Notes under the pieces: generated by a model | Databases searched by the model: none | Told to the model about the DNA's origin: nothing | The model's input: only the letters and a program-made list of their open reading frames with translations | Program-made: the position numbers and the translations under genes | DNA from: Scleroderma bovista | Taxonomy: Eukaryota; Basidiomycota; Agaricomycetes; Boletales; Sclerodermataceae | NCBI GenBank assembly: GCA_037178675.1 | Contig: JAYMGJ010000019.1 | Location: 1 to 64,000 of the forward strand | Direction of reading: 5' to 3' | DNA length: 64,000 nucleotides | In this document: piece after piece, positions 32,464 through 44,796 of the stretch | Layout of the letters: each line of letters begins with the position of its first letter | How positions within the stretch are numbered: the stretch's first letter is position 1

Positions 32464-33904
32464 ATGGACCAGAGGTTCACCTCGATGGACCAGAGGTTCA
32501 CCTCGATGGACCAGAGGTTCACTGACCATTTCCAAGTGTTGTCAACCACCATCGATGCTATCCACCAGCTACTGGACTCCCAATTGAAAATAAAAGCAGA
32601 TAAATTGGATGTAGCAGGCGTGGATACCAGGGTCAACTGCCTTGAGAATCGGGCAGCAGACATCGAAAACAAGCTGCAAGCACTCCAAACAACACAAACC
32701 GGTTTTTTTGCATGGTTGAAAACTGCACTTACTCTGCCCTCTGAAGCATCCAAGTCAGCTGAAAAGGTATCTTACAGCAGTCCTTCCAAATGGTGGTATG
32801 AATTGCTCATTCTTGCAGATCAGTAACAACGATAATTAGGTACAAGACATCCCGAAGTGAATAGCTTCGGAGCATGTGGTATTTGGTGAGTCAATGTCGT
32901 GTAATCACTTCCAAATTTTAACTGGATTTTACCTACTCTTTTCTTGTCCCTTTGTTGTACTCGTTTATTCTCCCGCAGTACATAGAAAGTACTTACTTAC
33001 AGTAAGGACATAGGATATCAGTGTAGTTCCCCCAGTTTACTTCTGTGGTTCTGCGGACATCAAAATATCAGTGAAATTTCCCGTGTCAGAGCCCGCTACC
33101 ACGGTCATCCTCAGATTCATCTCCTCCGCACGTGTCATATTAAATAACAAGATATGCTACGACATCAAGGACGCCAATCAAATCTACGAGCTGTACTTCT
33201 CTCTGCATAAGCGCGTATACAACCACAAAACCAGTGAGGATGCCATTTCCATGTCAGGGTTGGCAATATGCTGACAGCTTTCGTAGCAAAGGCTGTCGAG
33301 TGTACATGATACCTGCTTGCTGCTGAACCTTACTTGGAAGCTCACCGTAGACCATGTCGTGGTAGGATGGTCCGTACACTATGGCAGGGGCCCCAATAAC
33401 CCTCTGAATGAAATCACATTCTATTCAAAGCAACAACCAGATGGTAAACTCTTTCAAACGGGTGTTTCCTATCCACGCATTCAGGTCACTCGCAGTGGGT
33501 CGTAAAGCAGACTACAGCGTCATTTCCTTCTCCATGCCCAGGTCATTTGCAGGAATCCGGATATACACTAAGGAGTGCAAATTCTACAGGCCATGTACCG
33601 GCAGATCCTCAAGATGCTCCGGCCGTCCGATGTGACTCATCCGCATGACGAAGCAGAACAGGAAGACCACAATTTAATGATCAAGATATGGACTCCAAGG
33701 ACTGGAACAGAGTCGCCAGGTACACCCAGCTCGTCCTCACATAACGCGAGCCTCGGCTCGCTGGCTGAGCTTCGTGCAGCTGCTGGCCAGTCGACAAGAT
33801 CATCCGCTCCCAGGACAGCCCACGGATGCACAGCTTTTTTAGATCTGGCCACACCTTGCGCTTGTGCGTCTCACCCGGTCGTGGACGCTCCTCTACTCTC
33901 TTGA
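32464..33904 (+). other. gene-like block 1 of arm B: coiled-coil ORF and following exons
   Basis: 32464-32826 codes 120 residues that start with three copies of MDQRFTS (21-bp tandem repeat) and continue as a predicted coiled coil (VNCLENRAADIENKLQALQ). In-frame sequence extends upstream to at least 32398 (YLKSLADFPKEIASIKEQ). Further open segments follow at 33062-33274 (VKFPVSEPATTVILRF) and 33317-33580 (VGRKADYSVISFS). After an intron with GTCATT..CTACAG ends comes 33591-33904. Whether these are one gene is not certain. I recognise no family. An identical set lies in arm A, facing the other way, so both copies point away from the spacer. Confidence 0.4.
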
Positions 33905-34618
33905 CCATCATGGCATCTCACTGAATACGTTGTACACGTGGTGTGCGTCGTGCATACCGAGTGCATCGGAGCCGAGCCCACCTAAAAGTGCATTGACATA
34001 GTCAGCCTGGCGACACGAATGACCAAAGGCCACCACCATCTAGCCAGCAAAGATGACGACGACCGCCACCACTCCTCATCTGTGCAGCCAGCACGACGAC
34101 AGCGACAGCGGCCACTACCATCAGCACTGCAGCTAGCACACTACGATGACGACAACTGCACCATTCCACTAACTCGTTGACGTTGACTTGAAACCAGTGG
34201 CACAACGACTATGATGCCGATTACCACGATCCCCCAACTTGGCTCCCTACGTGCAGCCAAAACGTTGATGACGGCTGCCACCATACTCCTCCGTCTGCCT
34301 CCACTACCGCCGCCTTCACTTCCTCGGTGCAGCCTTCCGTCCCCCTTCTGTCGCATGGCTCCAGGCAGGCCGGGAGGGGTGCTAGGGTGCATGCTCGACG
34401 CGTGCACGTGGGTTCCACTGCCATCAACATCGCTTGCATGCCAACACTAAGATAACATACGGCCCATACTTGCTGTGAGTCGACCATGTCGCTGACTTAT
34501 TCTTCACCACTCAACTGTGTTTCACGTTCGCTCTCTCGTGGGTATAAACTTCAAATTGGCAAATAGGATTCTGTAGAAACGCACTTCAGTACAGTGACTC
34601 TGGTCACGCGACTGCAAC

Positions 34619-35550
34619 ATGTCCACGATATCGGCTCAGGTCCACAACTTCAAAGATCCCACCAAAGACCAACCTTTCTATGCATTTTTCTCGATGCATG
34701 AATCAACATTGATACGATGCTCAAAGGATGGGAAGAAATCCACTTCTTCAGGCGACATTGACAAGATGGTGATTAACGCTGTACTCACACTGGGGGAACC
34801 AGGAGTCGAAGACGCATATGTGAGTTTCCAAGCTTCCGTGCTCTGATGTCCTATCACCAAATATGGCATCTTAGAGATCACCTTTCTTTAGGCTGGTAAA
34901 CTCCACCTAATTCCTCCATATCCCGCGTTCAGCACTAGACCATAAATCGGTTAGATTTACCATACCTCTGTTGACTATCTGACATGTTGAACAGACCAGA
35001 TACCGCAGGGAGCTCACCAGATACTCCTAAGCTCGTCGTGATCAAGGATTCATGGAAGGACTACGATCAGAAACGGGAAGATGAAATTTACGCGGAGATC
35101 TTTTCTGACTTAGAGAAGGCCAAGGGGACCAAGGCGGCAAAGGCAGACATGAAGTATTTCCTCACGACTCACGAAGCAGCAGAGGTAGCAGTGGACGGGA
35201 AGAAAGATGACATGCATCAATTACTACACTATTCACCACTCCCACAAGATTGTGGTTGGCATGTGATTCCCGCTGATCAGGCTTTGAGTCGGACCCGTCA
35301 CACATGCAGTGTAGGATGTCCTCCATCTGACCCTTCCAATTCCTGCCGGGATACCCCATACTCGGCATGCGAGCGAACACTACCGCCGAAATTCCAAGAT
35401 CATCCGGACGAACTCACAACTTTCTTTACTGAGGCACTGCAGGCTGCTACCGCCGTATCGAAGAGCGTAATACTCCACGTACCCGGGAAACATAAAGAGC
35501 CGGACCAGGGTGGTGTGGAGAGTCAACCTAAGAAACGTAGCAAGGTCTAA
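34619..35550 (+). other. gene-like block 2 of arm B; possible FunK1-kinase fragment
   Basis: Exon 34619-34818 (ATG; NFKDPTKDQPFYAFFSMHES, ending GEPGVEDAY) has a GTGAGT donor. A second open segment at 34997-35550 begins PDTAGSSPDTPKLVVIKDSWKD and ends in a basic tail (PKKRSKV) that could be a nuclear signal. VVIKDSW with a following EDEIYAEI resembles the ATP-lysine strand of fungal FunK1 kinases, but no catalytic loop follows, so at best this is a fragment. The same sequence is at 24656-23725. Confidence 0.35.
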
Positions 35551-36235
35551 GGTCACTACTCTCCACGGAGCAAACAAAGGAGAACTCTGGCATGTGTGGC
35601 CCGAGAAGGGGGTGCCTATATATCAGTTAGTGTATCTGGTGTGTCCCCCAAAAATCAGCTTTATGTCTGATCAGATGTGGACAAATATGGGGTGTGACCC
35701 TCTAACACAATCCTCAACCTATACACTTCGTCATAGAAGAACATAGCAAAAAGACACATTTTCGCCACAGAAAATGGGAAATCCATCACCGAGGTTCTTT
35801 CAGTTTAAGTATCGGCATCCTCTAGTAACTCCCTGGGGAGACCCCTGGAGAGTCACGACATCTTTCATACAGAATGGCCGAAGGAGAGTCTTTTGAATAC
35901 CTTGGATAGTAGGCGGGTGGTAGGCAAATCTATTACATCAGGTGTGCCTTGAGGGGCTATGATAGATCTCGAGCAGTGATGGCTCCAGTTCTCTTGTAGC
36001 CCTTCAAGGAATACTCTCACTGAGCAGCGCAGAGCAAACCACTTTGGTAAGTACACCACCACAGTGGGTCATAGCATTGTCACCCCAGTCGAGTGCTCAA
36101 TCCTTGTCTGCTCATCCGTTCCCTATTCCTCGCACATCTGCAGTCAATGCTTTGTTCACACAAGCTTAACACATAATGCACCTGCATTGTCCCATACAAC
36201 ACGGACAGACGAAGCTGACAATCGGCCGTGCTACA

Positions 36236-38352
36236 TGACCAGCTGAGATAGGGCCCAGCCATGGTGCATCCCCATGTCATACGAGTGGGCTAATGGTAAG
36301 GTGTTTCACCATGCCATATTGGTGGCTCATGGAAAGGTTGTCACCAAGTAATATTGGTGGGCTGACACACTAGTACACTAGATCAGGATATGGCCTGTGG
36401 CAATAGGACCTAATGCGGCAAGGGAGCTGCGGCATGCGGCCAGAGGACTATATGCCGCAGATTCAGGCCGAGGATTGCAGGGGGCTTGCCGCAGCATTTC
36501 AGCAAAAGGACGGTAGTAAGTGCTGCAATGCGGCTAGCCTGTGGACGGGAGTCAATAGAAGGGCCTCTGTACCAGTGTCCCATGCTTTGCATTTGGCTGT
36601 GGTATTGGTGTCCTGTGCTTTGCATTGGGCTGTACCTTTGGTGTCCCTTTCTTGTTGCAGGGCCAGCCAAAGAAACAGCATCCCGTGCTTTCCAATGGGC
36701 TGCATGCATGGTGTACCTTTAAGAATACCCAGCCATGGGATTGGTGTCCCATGACTATGAGTAGGCCCTGGAGCCAGTTTCATCTATTATGTGCAGGGCA
36801 CATGGCAACAATAGGTACAATGTCCCATAGCATTAGGTGGGCCCTCAGAAAGGTGTTATCTACCTATATGGGAGGGCCTTGCAGTACACTTCAAAGTGAC
36901 AGGCTATGAATGCGGTGTCCCAGAGCATTAAGCAAGCCCTCCTTCTGGGGACACCTAGCTAGATGGGAAGGCCAGCTGATATGCTTCCCCTTCAGTATGA
37001 TCGGCCATAATGTTTGGCCTCCCAATATACACAGCAGGCCCTTAGAACTATATCCCTTGTATAAATGTAGGGCCGGGCATCTGGTCTTCTCTAAAGTAGC
37101 GGTAAGCCAGGTGTGGCACGACACAATCGGCACTACATGGCATTGGCAGAACACACTGTCGGCAGAACAATGCTGTCGGCAGAAGAAGGCTGTCGGCAGA
37201 ACACACTGTCGGCAGAACACACTGTCGGCAGAACAAGGCTGTCGGCAGAACACACTGTCGGCAGAACAAGGCTGTCGGCAGAACACACTGTCGGCAGAAC
37301 AAGGCTGTCGGCAGAACACACTGTCGGCAGAACAAGGCTGTCAGCAGAACACGTTGTCAGCAGAACAACGCTGTCGGCAGAACAAGGCTGTCGGCAGAAC
37401 ACACTGTCGGCAGAACAAGGCTGTCAGCAGAACACGTTGTCAGCAGAACAACGCTGGCGGCAGAACAACGCTGGCGGCAGAACACACTGTCGGCAGAACA
37501 AGGTTGTCGGCAGAACAAGGCTGTCGGCAGAACACGACTGTCGGCAGAATTGTTTTTCGGGCAATGTCGGATTTGAACCGACGACAGCAGTGGCACAACA
37601 TGTCATCAGCAATCTACCATCGGCATAATAGAATTGCGGCATTACAAGAACGGCACAACATAAATACTGGTAATGGCTGTGCAGCTATCGCGCAGGTGCC
37701 GCAATACCTTGCCGAGAATCACAAACGTGCTGCAGTAATAGCCGTGCGGCCATCATGCTTGCATGTGCGGCAATATGGGAATGACCGTGCCGTGTGGCAG
37801 TGTCGGCACGGTTGTGGACACCGGCATTTGCCACTGACATACTGGCCGGTGGCAGCCAGGCTGGTGGCTGTGCGAATAAGTACCGCAATGATAACATTAA
37901 ATTAATGATGGCCGTACCGCAATGACTGACATGCGGCATTGATCCCTTTCTCAAGCTGCGGCTGTGTTAATACATGCCGCATCGATTGTTCCCCGAGAGA
38001 CACACTCCAAAATAAGGCAAATCATAATGCCGATCCGAGATCCCTTATTATTGTGATGGGACAATGCACTGTGACAGCCAATCACAAGCAATAGAAACGC
38101 GGCCATCATGCAATATGAAATGCAGCAGTGTGGTTCATTAGCCGAATTGTCAGGACAATGATTGGTCGGACTTGTGGCTGAATTATTAACCTATATTTGA
38201 TTTAGTCCACTTTGGTGTGCGACCACAATGCAAACATGTTGTGGTGTGAAATGCTTATATAATACGTTGAACATCCTTCAGGCCGCACGGCAATCGGACC
38301 CAGTTCTTCCTCTCAACCACTGCTTTACCATTTCCACATCCTTACAGTCTAT
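36236..38352. other. left non-coding part of the KDZ/TET element
   Basis: No gene. At 36570-36960 a block rich in TGTCCCATAGCATT and GGGCTG words is repeated in the same orientation at 50360-50800, near the other end. Then follow the 37130-37560 array and a stretch of GCGGCA/GCCGCA words (37600-38150). Confidence 0.6.
37137..37560 (+). repeat. GTCGGCAGAACA tandem array
   Basis: About 24 units of GTCGGCAGAACA alternating with CACT or AGGCT spacers. The long Cys- or Gln-rich ORFs across it are repeat translations, not genes. Its position near the element end suggests transposase-binding subterminal repeats. Confidence 0.92.
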
Positions 38353-40319
38353 ATGGAAACTTCAGAAGGTTCTCAGTTCGTCTCCGCCTCATCCGTTCAA
38401 GAGGACATGTCAACGGCTACGTCCCTCACTGCAGAAGAAGTCGTCACCCAGGCCGCTGAAATAATTCAAGGCCGGATTGATGGCTTGAGAAGCACACGGG
38501 AGAAGGGTGTATGGTCGGAAGCAGTGTCAACTATCTGGGCCCAGGTGGTGCGTGGCAAATTTATCTGCAATCAATCAACTCACTGATTAGGATATGATAG
38601 CGCCGGGTCGAGAATGTCCTGCAGGAGTTACCTGCAGGATTCATTATACCGACTATCATCGTTGCTGCCGACCAGTTTATGGAGGCGCCAGAGGTGATCC
38701 TGTCGACAGGGAAGTGGCCTCACTTCCCGGACATCGTTAACGCCACGGACCACGATATCCGGGACCATCCCTGGTTCCAACTAGGCAAGCCGCAGAAGAA
38801 GGAGGACAAGGGAAAGAGGAGAGCGGTAGAGCCGTCGGGGAACAATGCAGTGGCAGGACCATCGGGGGTAAAGGAGACAGAGGTGCACGGCAGTCATGGC
38901 CAAGTAGGTGAGCCCAGTGAAACTGAGGACTCACAAGCAGTGCCAGAAGGAAGCCGTGCCATCGAGGATGATGAGGTGCCTAGGGGCCGCAGTCGCAGTC
39001 GCAAGCCGAGGAAGCGTGCCCAATCCGTCGCAACGATCAACAGCGATGGTGATGATGAAGAAGCCTCATCGCAACCACGGCCAAAGCGACCAAGGCCAAA
39101 CGTTCGTGACATGCAGACACCAGACGCAGGCTATGAGTGGGTGGATGACAAGGATCGCTGCATCAAGTGCGTACAGCGAGATCGACGGTGTGCAGCGAAC
39201 CCAGGCCGTGCTTGCTGGCAATGTTGCTGCAGCAAGATTGCATGCAGTATGATGATGGCAGTCAGAGCGAGGTCAAGGTCGCGTTCACAAGCACCGAGGA
39301 AACCTGCACCGCGTCGGCGTTCACCATCTGCGCCCTCAACGCTCAACTGAGGAAGGTCACAGCATGCAAAAAGCCAACGTCAGACCCCGGCACCAGCAGC
39401 GGCCAATCCGCCCAGGAAACCAAGTAAGTCGTTCATTATTCGAACAATTTAATATTATTTCTAGCGATATTCCATCCAGTTTTTGATGGGGTACTGATCA
39501 ATACTCCAGCATGGCTAGGGAAGACATCGAGGACGGCAAGTCCATCGTCAATGGCCGCCGGCAGTGGCACGAACCCTCCCACAACACCGGGAGACAGTAC
39601 AAATACGTCGAATGTACAAGATCTCGAGGAGGAGGTTGTCCGTTTGAGGGAAAAGCAGGCCGAAACGGAACGAAAGGTGGACGAAGCGAATGCAAGATTG
39701 GCCGTCGCGCTCGGAGAAGTCGCCAGCTTACGGCAGGTGGTTGAAGCGATGCGGGAACAGCTGTTCCCAACACCATCCCACCTTCAACGTCCGGCATCGC
39801 GGCAGGCATTCGCACCGACACAGCTGGCATCTGACTCAACATGTCCCGAGGTCTCGCAGTGCGCTCACCCCAGTCCACCAAGCCCGTTGGCACTAGCGCC
39901 TACCACAATGCTGGAAGAAATGGCATCGTCCAACAATCCGTCCCGACATGGCTCGAGCGAGCCGACCGGCACCCATGGTATGCAGGTTGCGCTGCGCAAC
40001 AATGCCTCAAGTCTGGAGGTGGCAACTCCAGGCTTGGTCGATGAAAGGGGTGCCAGCAAGCCAACTGGTGATAGCTACGACTGGGCCCCACCAAAAGGTA
40101 AGTCTGTCAATTACCAAGCCATGTGCTACTGATCACAAGATTGTGTTATTGACAGCGATTTGTGATGAAGTGGCCGCAACCATAGAGACCGGCAATATTC
40201 CAGCAATCGAGGTCAGCCCGCCGGAAGATGGAGATGTTGGGCCGGCATCCGATATGGAGATTGGGAGTTCCGATGCTGATGCCGGGCATGATGCCGGTGT
40301 GCAAATGGAAACGGACTAA
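38353..40319 (+). pseudogene. Cys-cluster + coiled-coil protein of KDZ/TET element (one in-frame TGA)
   Basis: Exons 38353-38544, 38601-39423, 39510-40097 and 40156-40319 keep one frame over 589 codons, broken only by TGA at 39348-39350 (codon 314). Residues 65-250: an N-terminal conserved-looking part (ENVLQELPAGFIIPTIIVAA), then a basic Ser/Arg region. A cysteine cluster CIKCVQRDRRC...ACWQCCCSKIACS follows near 275-300. After the TGA comes a coiled coil (DLEEEVVRLREKQAETERKV, 400-460), a Pro-rich part and an acidic end. If the stop is real, a 313-residue protein ending just after the Cys cluster results. The cluster-plus-coil plan resembles the antisense protein at 4365-5434. Function unknown; DNA binding is inference. 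Confidence 0.65.
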
Positions 40320-41385
40320 TTTTCTTTTATCATACCTACGTCTTTTGTACAATTTCCGCTTCCTATTCCATGTATACCATATACATCACATTGTAAAGTA
40401 TATTTATGCATGTAGAGTTGTCCTTGTGAATCATTGACACAGCCTGAGAACTCTGTCAGAGACATGCCAGTAATGGTCTCAACCACAGCCATGAATGCAT
40501 TGCCAATATGTCGCCGGCACATCCCAAATTTACCTGTGGAGTAACTTTTCAACGTTACTGATATACATGAATACCAAGAGCAGGCTAGATATGTCCTACA
40601 GATGTAACTATAATTGCCATGTATGGCGGCATCAAGTATTGGAAGGAGCAACATACTTTTAATCCACTGGCACAACACAATCAGCAGAACATACAAGGGA
40701 GAACATACACTCGGCACTGCATCAGCACATACAATCGGCATACAATCGGCACAACCACCGGCGGCATTACATCCATGCCGCTGCAACAGTGATCAGCACT
40801 TGCATAACATTGGCACTTGCAAACCATTCGCACAAGACACTATCGGCACAGCAACATCGGCACAACATACCATCGGCACAACATACCATCGGCACAACAT
40901 ACCATCGGCACTACATACCATCGGCACTATACTATCGGCACATCACACTTGTGACACAGCACACTATTGGCACTATGTACATGATACTATCCCAATCTTT
41001 CGCCGGCAAATGCAAGATTTACCTTTGCAGTAATTCTTCGATGTTACCGATATACATAAATAGCAAGAGTATCTATAATTGCCGTGGATGGCGGCATTAG
41101 GTGTTGATTGAGGTAACATACTGTAATCAGCACAGCATTCCATTGGAACATGCATACGGTAGACAATCGGCACACACCCCAGCGGCAGGACATACATTTG
41201 TAATACCATCAGCACTTGTATAACATCGGCACTTGCCGATACCTTTGGCACAACACACTATCAGCAAATCTTTCCAGTGGTGAGATAAATGAACTATATA
41301 TGGAAACCATTATTATATAATCATTCAATTGTGATTTCCATTCCACGTCAATTCCATCTTGTCAACTTGCATCTTTGCTACCACT
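40320..41385. repeat. intergenic; CATCGGCACAACATAC array and direct repeats
   Basis: Bases 40830-40950 hold a short tandem array of CATCGGCACAACATAC. About 150 bp at 40500-40690 recur loosely in direct orientation at 40995-41140 (TCGCCGGCA...GATATACAT...GGATGGCGGCAT). No gene seen. The 100 bases before 41386 may hold the promoter of the next gene. Confidence 0.6.
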
Positions 41386-42686
41386 ATGCCACCTAAGTCT
41401 GTCAGATTTGATAGCGCAAGTCCGCGGAAATTGAGTGAGTAATTTCTCTCCTCTGAGCTGATCTGCATGACATTGTTATCAGCCATTCCTGCACTGCCAG
41501 TGTGGCACCCGCCTCCATCCATTGTCGATGAACGCCTGCCATCAAGCATGGACTGGATGCCACCCTCTCCCCCACGCCACGGGATGCGCACAGGTGAAAC
41601 AAATGTGTCTGTGAGGAACAACGATGCAATGTCTGGGGACAGCAACAGACAAGCAACAGCGGCAAACAATCAGTTGCCAGCCCCCTCGCAATCAGCTCTG
41701 ATCAACCTCCCTGGCCCTTCAGCACACGAGATGCGTGCAGCAACCCCCACGACTAGATCCCAGGCTTGGATGCCACCGTCGCCTCCAATCGCTGCCAGTT
41801 CATCCAATGTGCCGTCTACCCTCACCATTCGGTCGCAGGCATCAATGCCACCCCCGGCAGCAATGCCAGCTACCCCATCGGTTCGGCCATCATCCCAAGG
41901 CACCCAACCGCAAGCATGGATGCCACCGTCACCATCCCCCACGATGGCCGCATGGATCCCGCCCTCTCCAGTGCACATGCCACGTATTGGGACGTCATCC
42001 CCATCAATGCCGGCATCCTCAGTCCCGGCATCACCGTCCAGCCCAGCATCACCATCCAGCCCAGCATCGCCATCGCTCCCGGCATCGCCATCCAGCCCGG
42101 CATCGCTATCTAGCCCAGCATCAAGCCAGCGGATTCCCACCTCCCCAATGGAGGCAGAATCATCTCCTGAGGCTGTATCTGGATCGCATGCACGATTCCG
42201 GGAACACGTGCATGCAGAGGATGGTAAGTCAGTATTACTGCAGGAATTATGTGTATTTAACAATCATCCAGTGGAATATTTTGAGATGGTGGACAGGATT
42301 AATGCATTGCATGAGCATTTGGATCCATTCCAGAGTGATGCGCTTTCATGTAAGTCTCTCTTGGGCTTGATCCATAGTATCAGTTGATCAGTTGTCATCT
42401 AGTGGCCTCTGCAAGGCAAGTTGCTACATCCGTCCCTCCTAGGAACTTGCCCGACCTACTCCCACTCGATGCCGGCCTTGATCACCCTATGATCGCGGCC
42501 TACATTCATTACGCAAACACGTTGCTCAACACCGCCAGGTTGTGGAGATCGGAAATGTGCCGGAGAGTGATGTTGGCAAATGTGCGGGATATGTTGGCTA
42601 GGTCAGCCCGACTTGGCGAGAATGGTGACATAATTGAGTCCGATCACCCTGAGGATGTGGTAGTATTAGATCCCTCCAAGCTGTAG
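41386..42686 (+). CDS. Pro/Ser-rich protein of KDZ/TET element
   Basis: Four exons (41386-41434, 41483-42223, 42272-42349, 42403-42686) give an uninterrupted 383-residue protein starting MPPKSVRFDSASPRKL. Residues 20-240 are low complexity, with repeated WMPPSP and about seven SSPASP-type repeats (ASPSSPASPSLPASP). The C-terminal 120 residues look folded: VEYFEMVDRINALHEHLDP, then DHPMIAAYIHYANTLLNTAR and RVMLANVRDMLARSARLG, mostly helical. No family recognised. Clean splicing and the absence of stops suggest selection, in contrast to its neighbours. It is transcribed in the same direction as the Cys-cluster gene. Confidence 0.68.
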
Positions 42687-42766
42687 TTTTGTTACAGTAG
42701 TGCGGCAATAAAATCTTTCGGCACAAGACATGGCAGATTTGACAATAGCATTATTCTACAAGTATA

Positions 42767-44713
42767 TTATTTGCGGCGTCTCTTTGGGCTGGGCGTAGGG
42801 ACATCGGCATCGGGCCGCTTTGGCCGCCTTCTTTGCCGTTCCGGTTGACTAGGCCCGGCAACGGCATTGACATGTTGAGCCCTGGCAATCCGGCATGTGC
42901 TGGCAGCCCGCTTCCCCTTGCCTCCAGAGTGTGTGGCATCATCATCCCCTGATCGACCACCCTCCATCCCATTTGTGTTGCCAATGGAATGCATAGTTAA
43001 TTCACCAACTATCATTTGTCGGAATTGCTCAAATGGATATTGAAATAGGCAAACTTACATTCCACTGGCGCATCGGCTGTGTTCTTTTTAACCCGGGGCT
43101 TTGGCTTCATCGGTCCATTAGCATTGACGTTGCCGGGATCCATATGTGCTTTTTCTTATATGAGAATACGTGCCATTTCCAAGTAATTGAGACCAATACC
43201 CACCTTGCTGTTTAGGTTCGGCCGGCTGCCGTGCCATCAGTGCCGCTGATGCTCTTCGTCAAGATGGTCCCACCGGCATAACAAAACCAAGCCCCACGCA
43301 CCATTTTCCTTAGCATTATGTCCATCTGAGTCATCCTCTATATATAAACTTCATATTCTGACAACAAAAATATTCAAAGGAACTGACCAGGCTGTTCAAT
43401 GGGCGTTGTATGGCTTGCTGACAGGGATGTTCCAAATGTAGGAGGATCAAATGCTTGGAATACGGATGGGGCGTACCATCATCCTGGTTTGACCGGCATT
43501 GGTTTTTGTTTGTTGCACTGGACTCCCTCTCCTCTGGGGCCTCTTCTTTTATGCATGTCAATGGTTGCATAACATGGTTGAAAGATCCATACCAATTGTG
43601 CGCCGCCTCTTCCGACTGCTTGGGAGTTCCACATCTCGTGCCACAGGTTCTTTGAACCAGTCAAAACAAGTTGATAAAAGTATTCAGAGCTAACCTTTCA
43701 GGGGCGGCTTTGCTGCACTTATCATTCCGGCCACTGAGTCCTCACAATCTGATACTGGATCTTGTAATCCACCATCCATATCTCTCCATTTGTGAAATGT
43801 CAGTACATCTTCCGGATCTGTCACTTGCCTATCGCGCCAGAATTCCAGTACCTTTGTAACTTCCTGATTTGTGAGCCGGGTCGGCTCTTTGAACTCCCAA
43901 TGCCGCGGCAGGTACACAGATGAAATGTAGATACCGGTCTTTGCATGTATGGCAGCCCAAGGAACACTTGCACTTGGCTTGCCGCATGCCTTGCCTGCGG
44001 CAAGGGGTCAATTCTCCGTCTATTTACAAGGAAGAACTTATGATAATGCCATGTCACAAAGGTCCTCATAACATCCTTTCTCTCCAATGCTTGCATATCG
44101 AGGATGATCGGAATCATTGGTGTGCCATCTTCCATTGTTGGTAAAACAGTTTGCGGCCTCTTCTGCCCTTTCTTCCGGCAGAGCGTCGGTCCGGCATCTT
44201 CATCGCTATCATCGTGTTCTTCCCCTCCTATGGCCTGCTGTGCATAGGCATCCCAGTGGTGCTTGATGTCATCCCAATCGGCAAAGGTCTTCCCTTGTCC
44301 CAATGCCGAATTAAAGTCGTGCCTGTGAATGTGAGTATACAAATACCACAAGTGAGAAGTGACATACATTCCCATCATGGGCTGACCATTCCGGCCCTTC
44401 CATGCCGCCATCACAACCACCCGCATCCCACACTGCCGCCACATTTCCTGCGCAAACTGTTTGACATATTGTCGGCCTTTTGTCTCGGCCATTCTGTTTG
44501 CAGATGAATAATTGTCGAGATAACATGTCAAACTTACTCGGCCTGGACCTCTGCCGGCGGCTGCTCCTCGTTCCATTCATCAGCCTGCTTTGCCGCAGCA
44601 TCCCTTTCCTCCTAGGTGAGCTTCCCCATGATGCATCCTACCGCCTTTTGGTAGCCTTTAGGCCGCGTCGATGGTGAAATTATGGAGACTCTCTGGTCCT
44701 CTCTTAACATCAT
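42767..44713 (-). pseudogene. uncharacterised basic-tail protein of KDZ/TET element
   Basis: From ATG 44713 the frame runs 33 codons to an in-frame TAG (44612-44614) and continues in the same frame beyond it (EERDAAAKQADEWNEEQPP). Later exons read MAETKGRQYVKQFAQEMWRQ, ADWDDIKHHWDAYAQQAIGG, RKDVMRTFVTWHYHKFFLVNR, YLPRHWEFKEPTRLTNQEVT and FWRDRQVTDPEDVLTFHKWR. The protein ends in a strongly basic tail (RQRRRPKRPDAD, PSPKRRRK) at 42767, a likely nuclear signal. At least five introns occur and some junctions near 43975 are unresolved. I do not recognise a family; it looks like a nuclear protein of some 450-500 residues. Confidence 0.5.
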
Positions 44714-44796
44714 TTTGCCATCGGCCCGCGGAATGGCAACGCCGCATAGACAGGAGCTGCTTGATTTTCAAATGAATGACAACAACTTCTTAAAGA

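Larger units (their letters stand above)
32098..36169 (+). repeat. inverted segmental duplication, arm B, inner part
   Basis: Reverse complement of 23106-27177. The inner edge (AGAAGTACTGCGG) includes the first-exon region of the permease, which is therefore duplicated beside the peptidase gene. The arm is interrupted at 36169 by the KDZ/TET element and continues at 51771. Confidence 0.95.

Noticed and set aside
36163..36169. AGCTTAA repeat as a chance HindIII-like palindrome
   Set aside because: Rejected as chance because arm A shows the uninterrupted site once, and the element termini on both sides form matching inverted repeats at equal distances.
37559..37639. tRNA-like sequence on the minus strand
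   Set aside because: A perfect T-arm (GTCGG TTCAAAT CCGAC) and B box are present, but the acceptor stem pairs at only 5 of 7 positions and no D- or anticodon stem forms. At most it is a tRNA-derived relic.
36910..37905. Long ORFs on both strands (up to 331 codons, Cys/Ser or Gln/Arg-rich)
   Set aside because: They run across the GTCGGCAGAACA tandem array, whose unit length (multiples of 3 without stops) keeps all frames open. The peptides are pure repeat translations.
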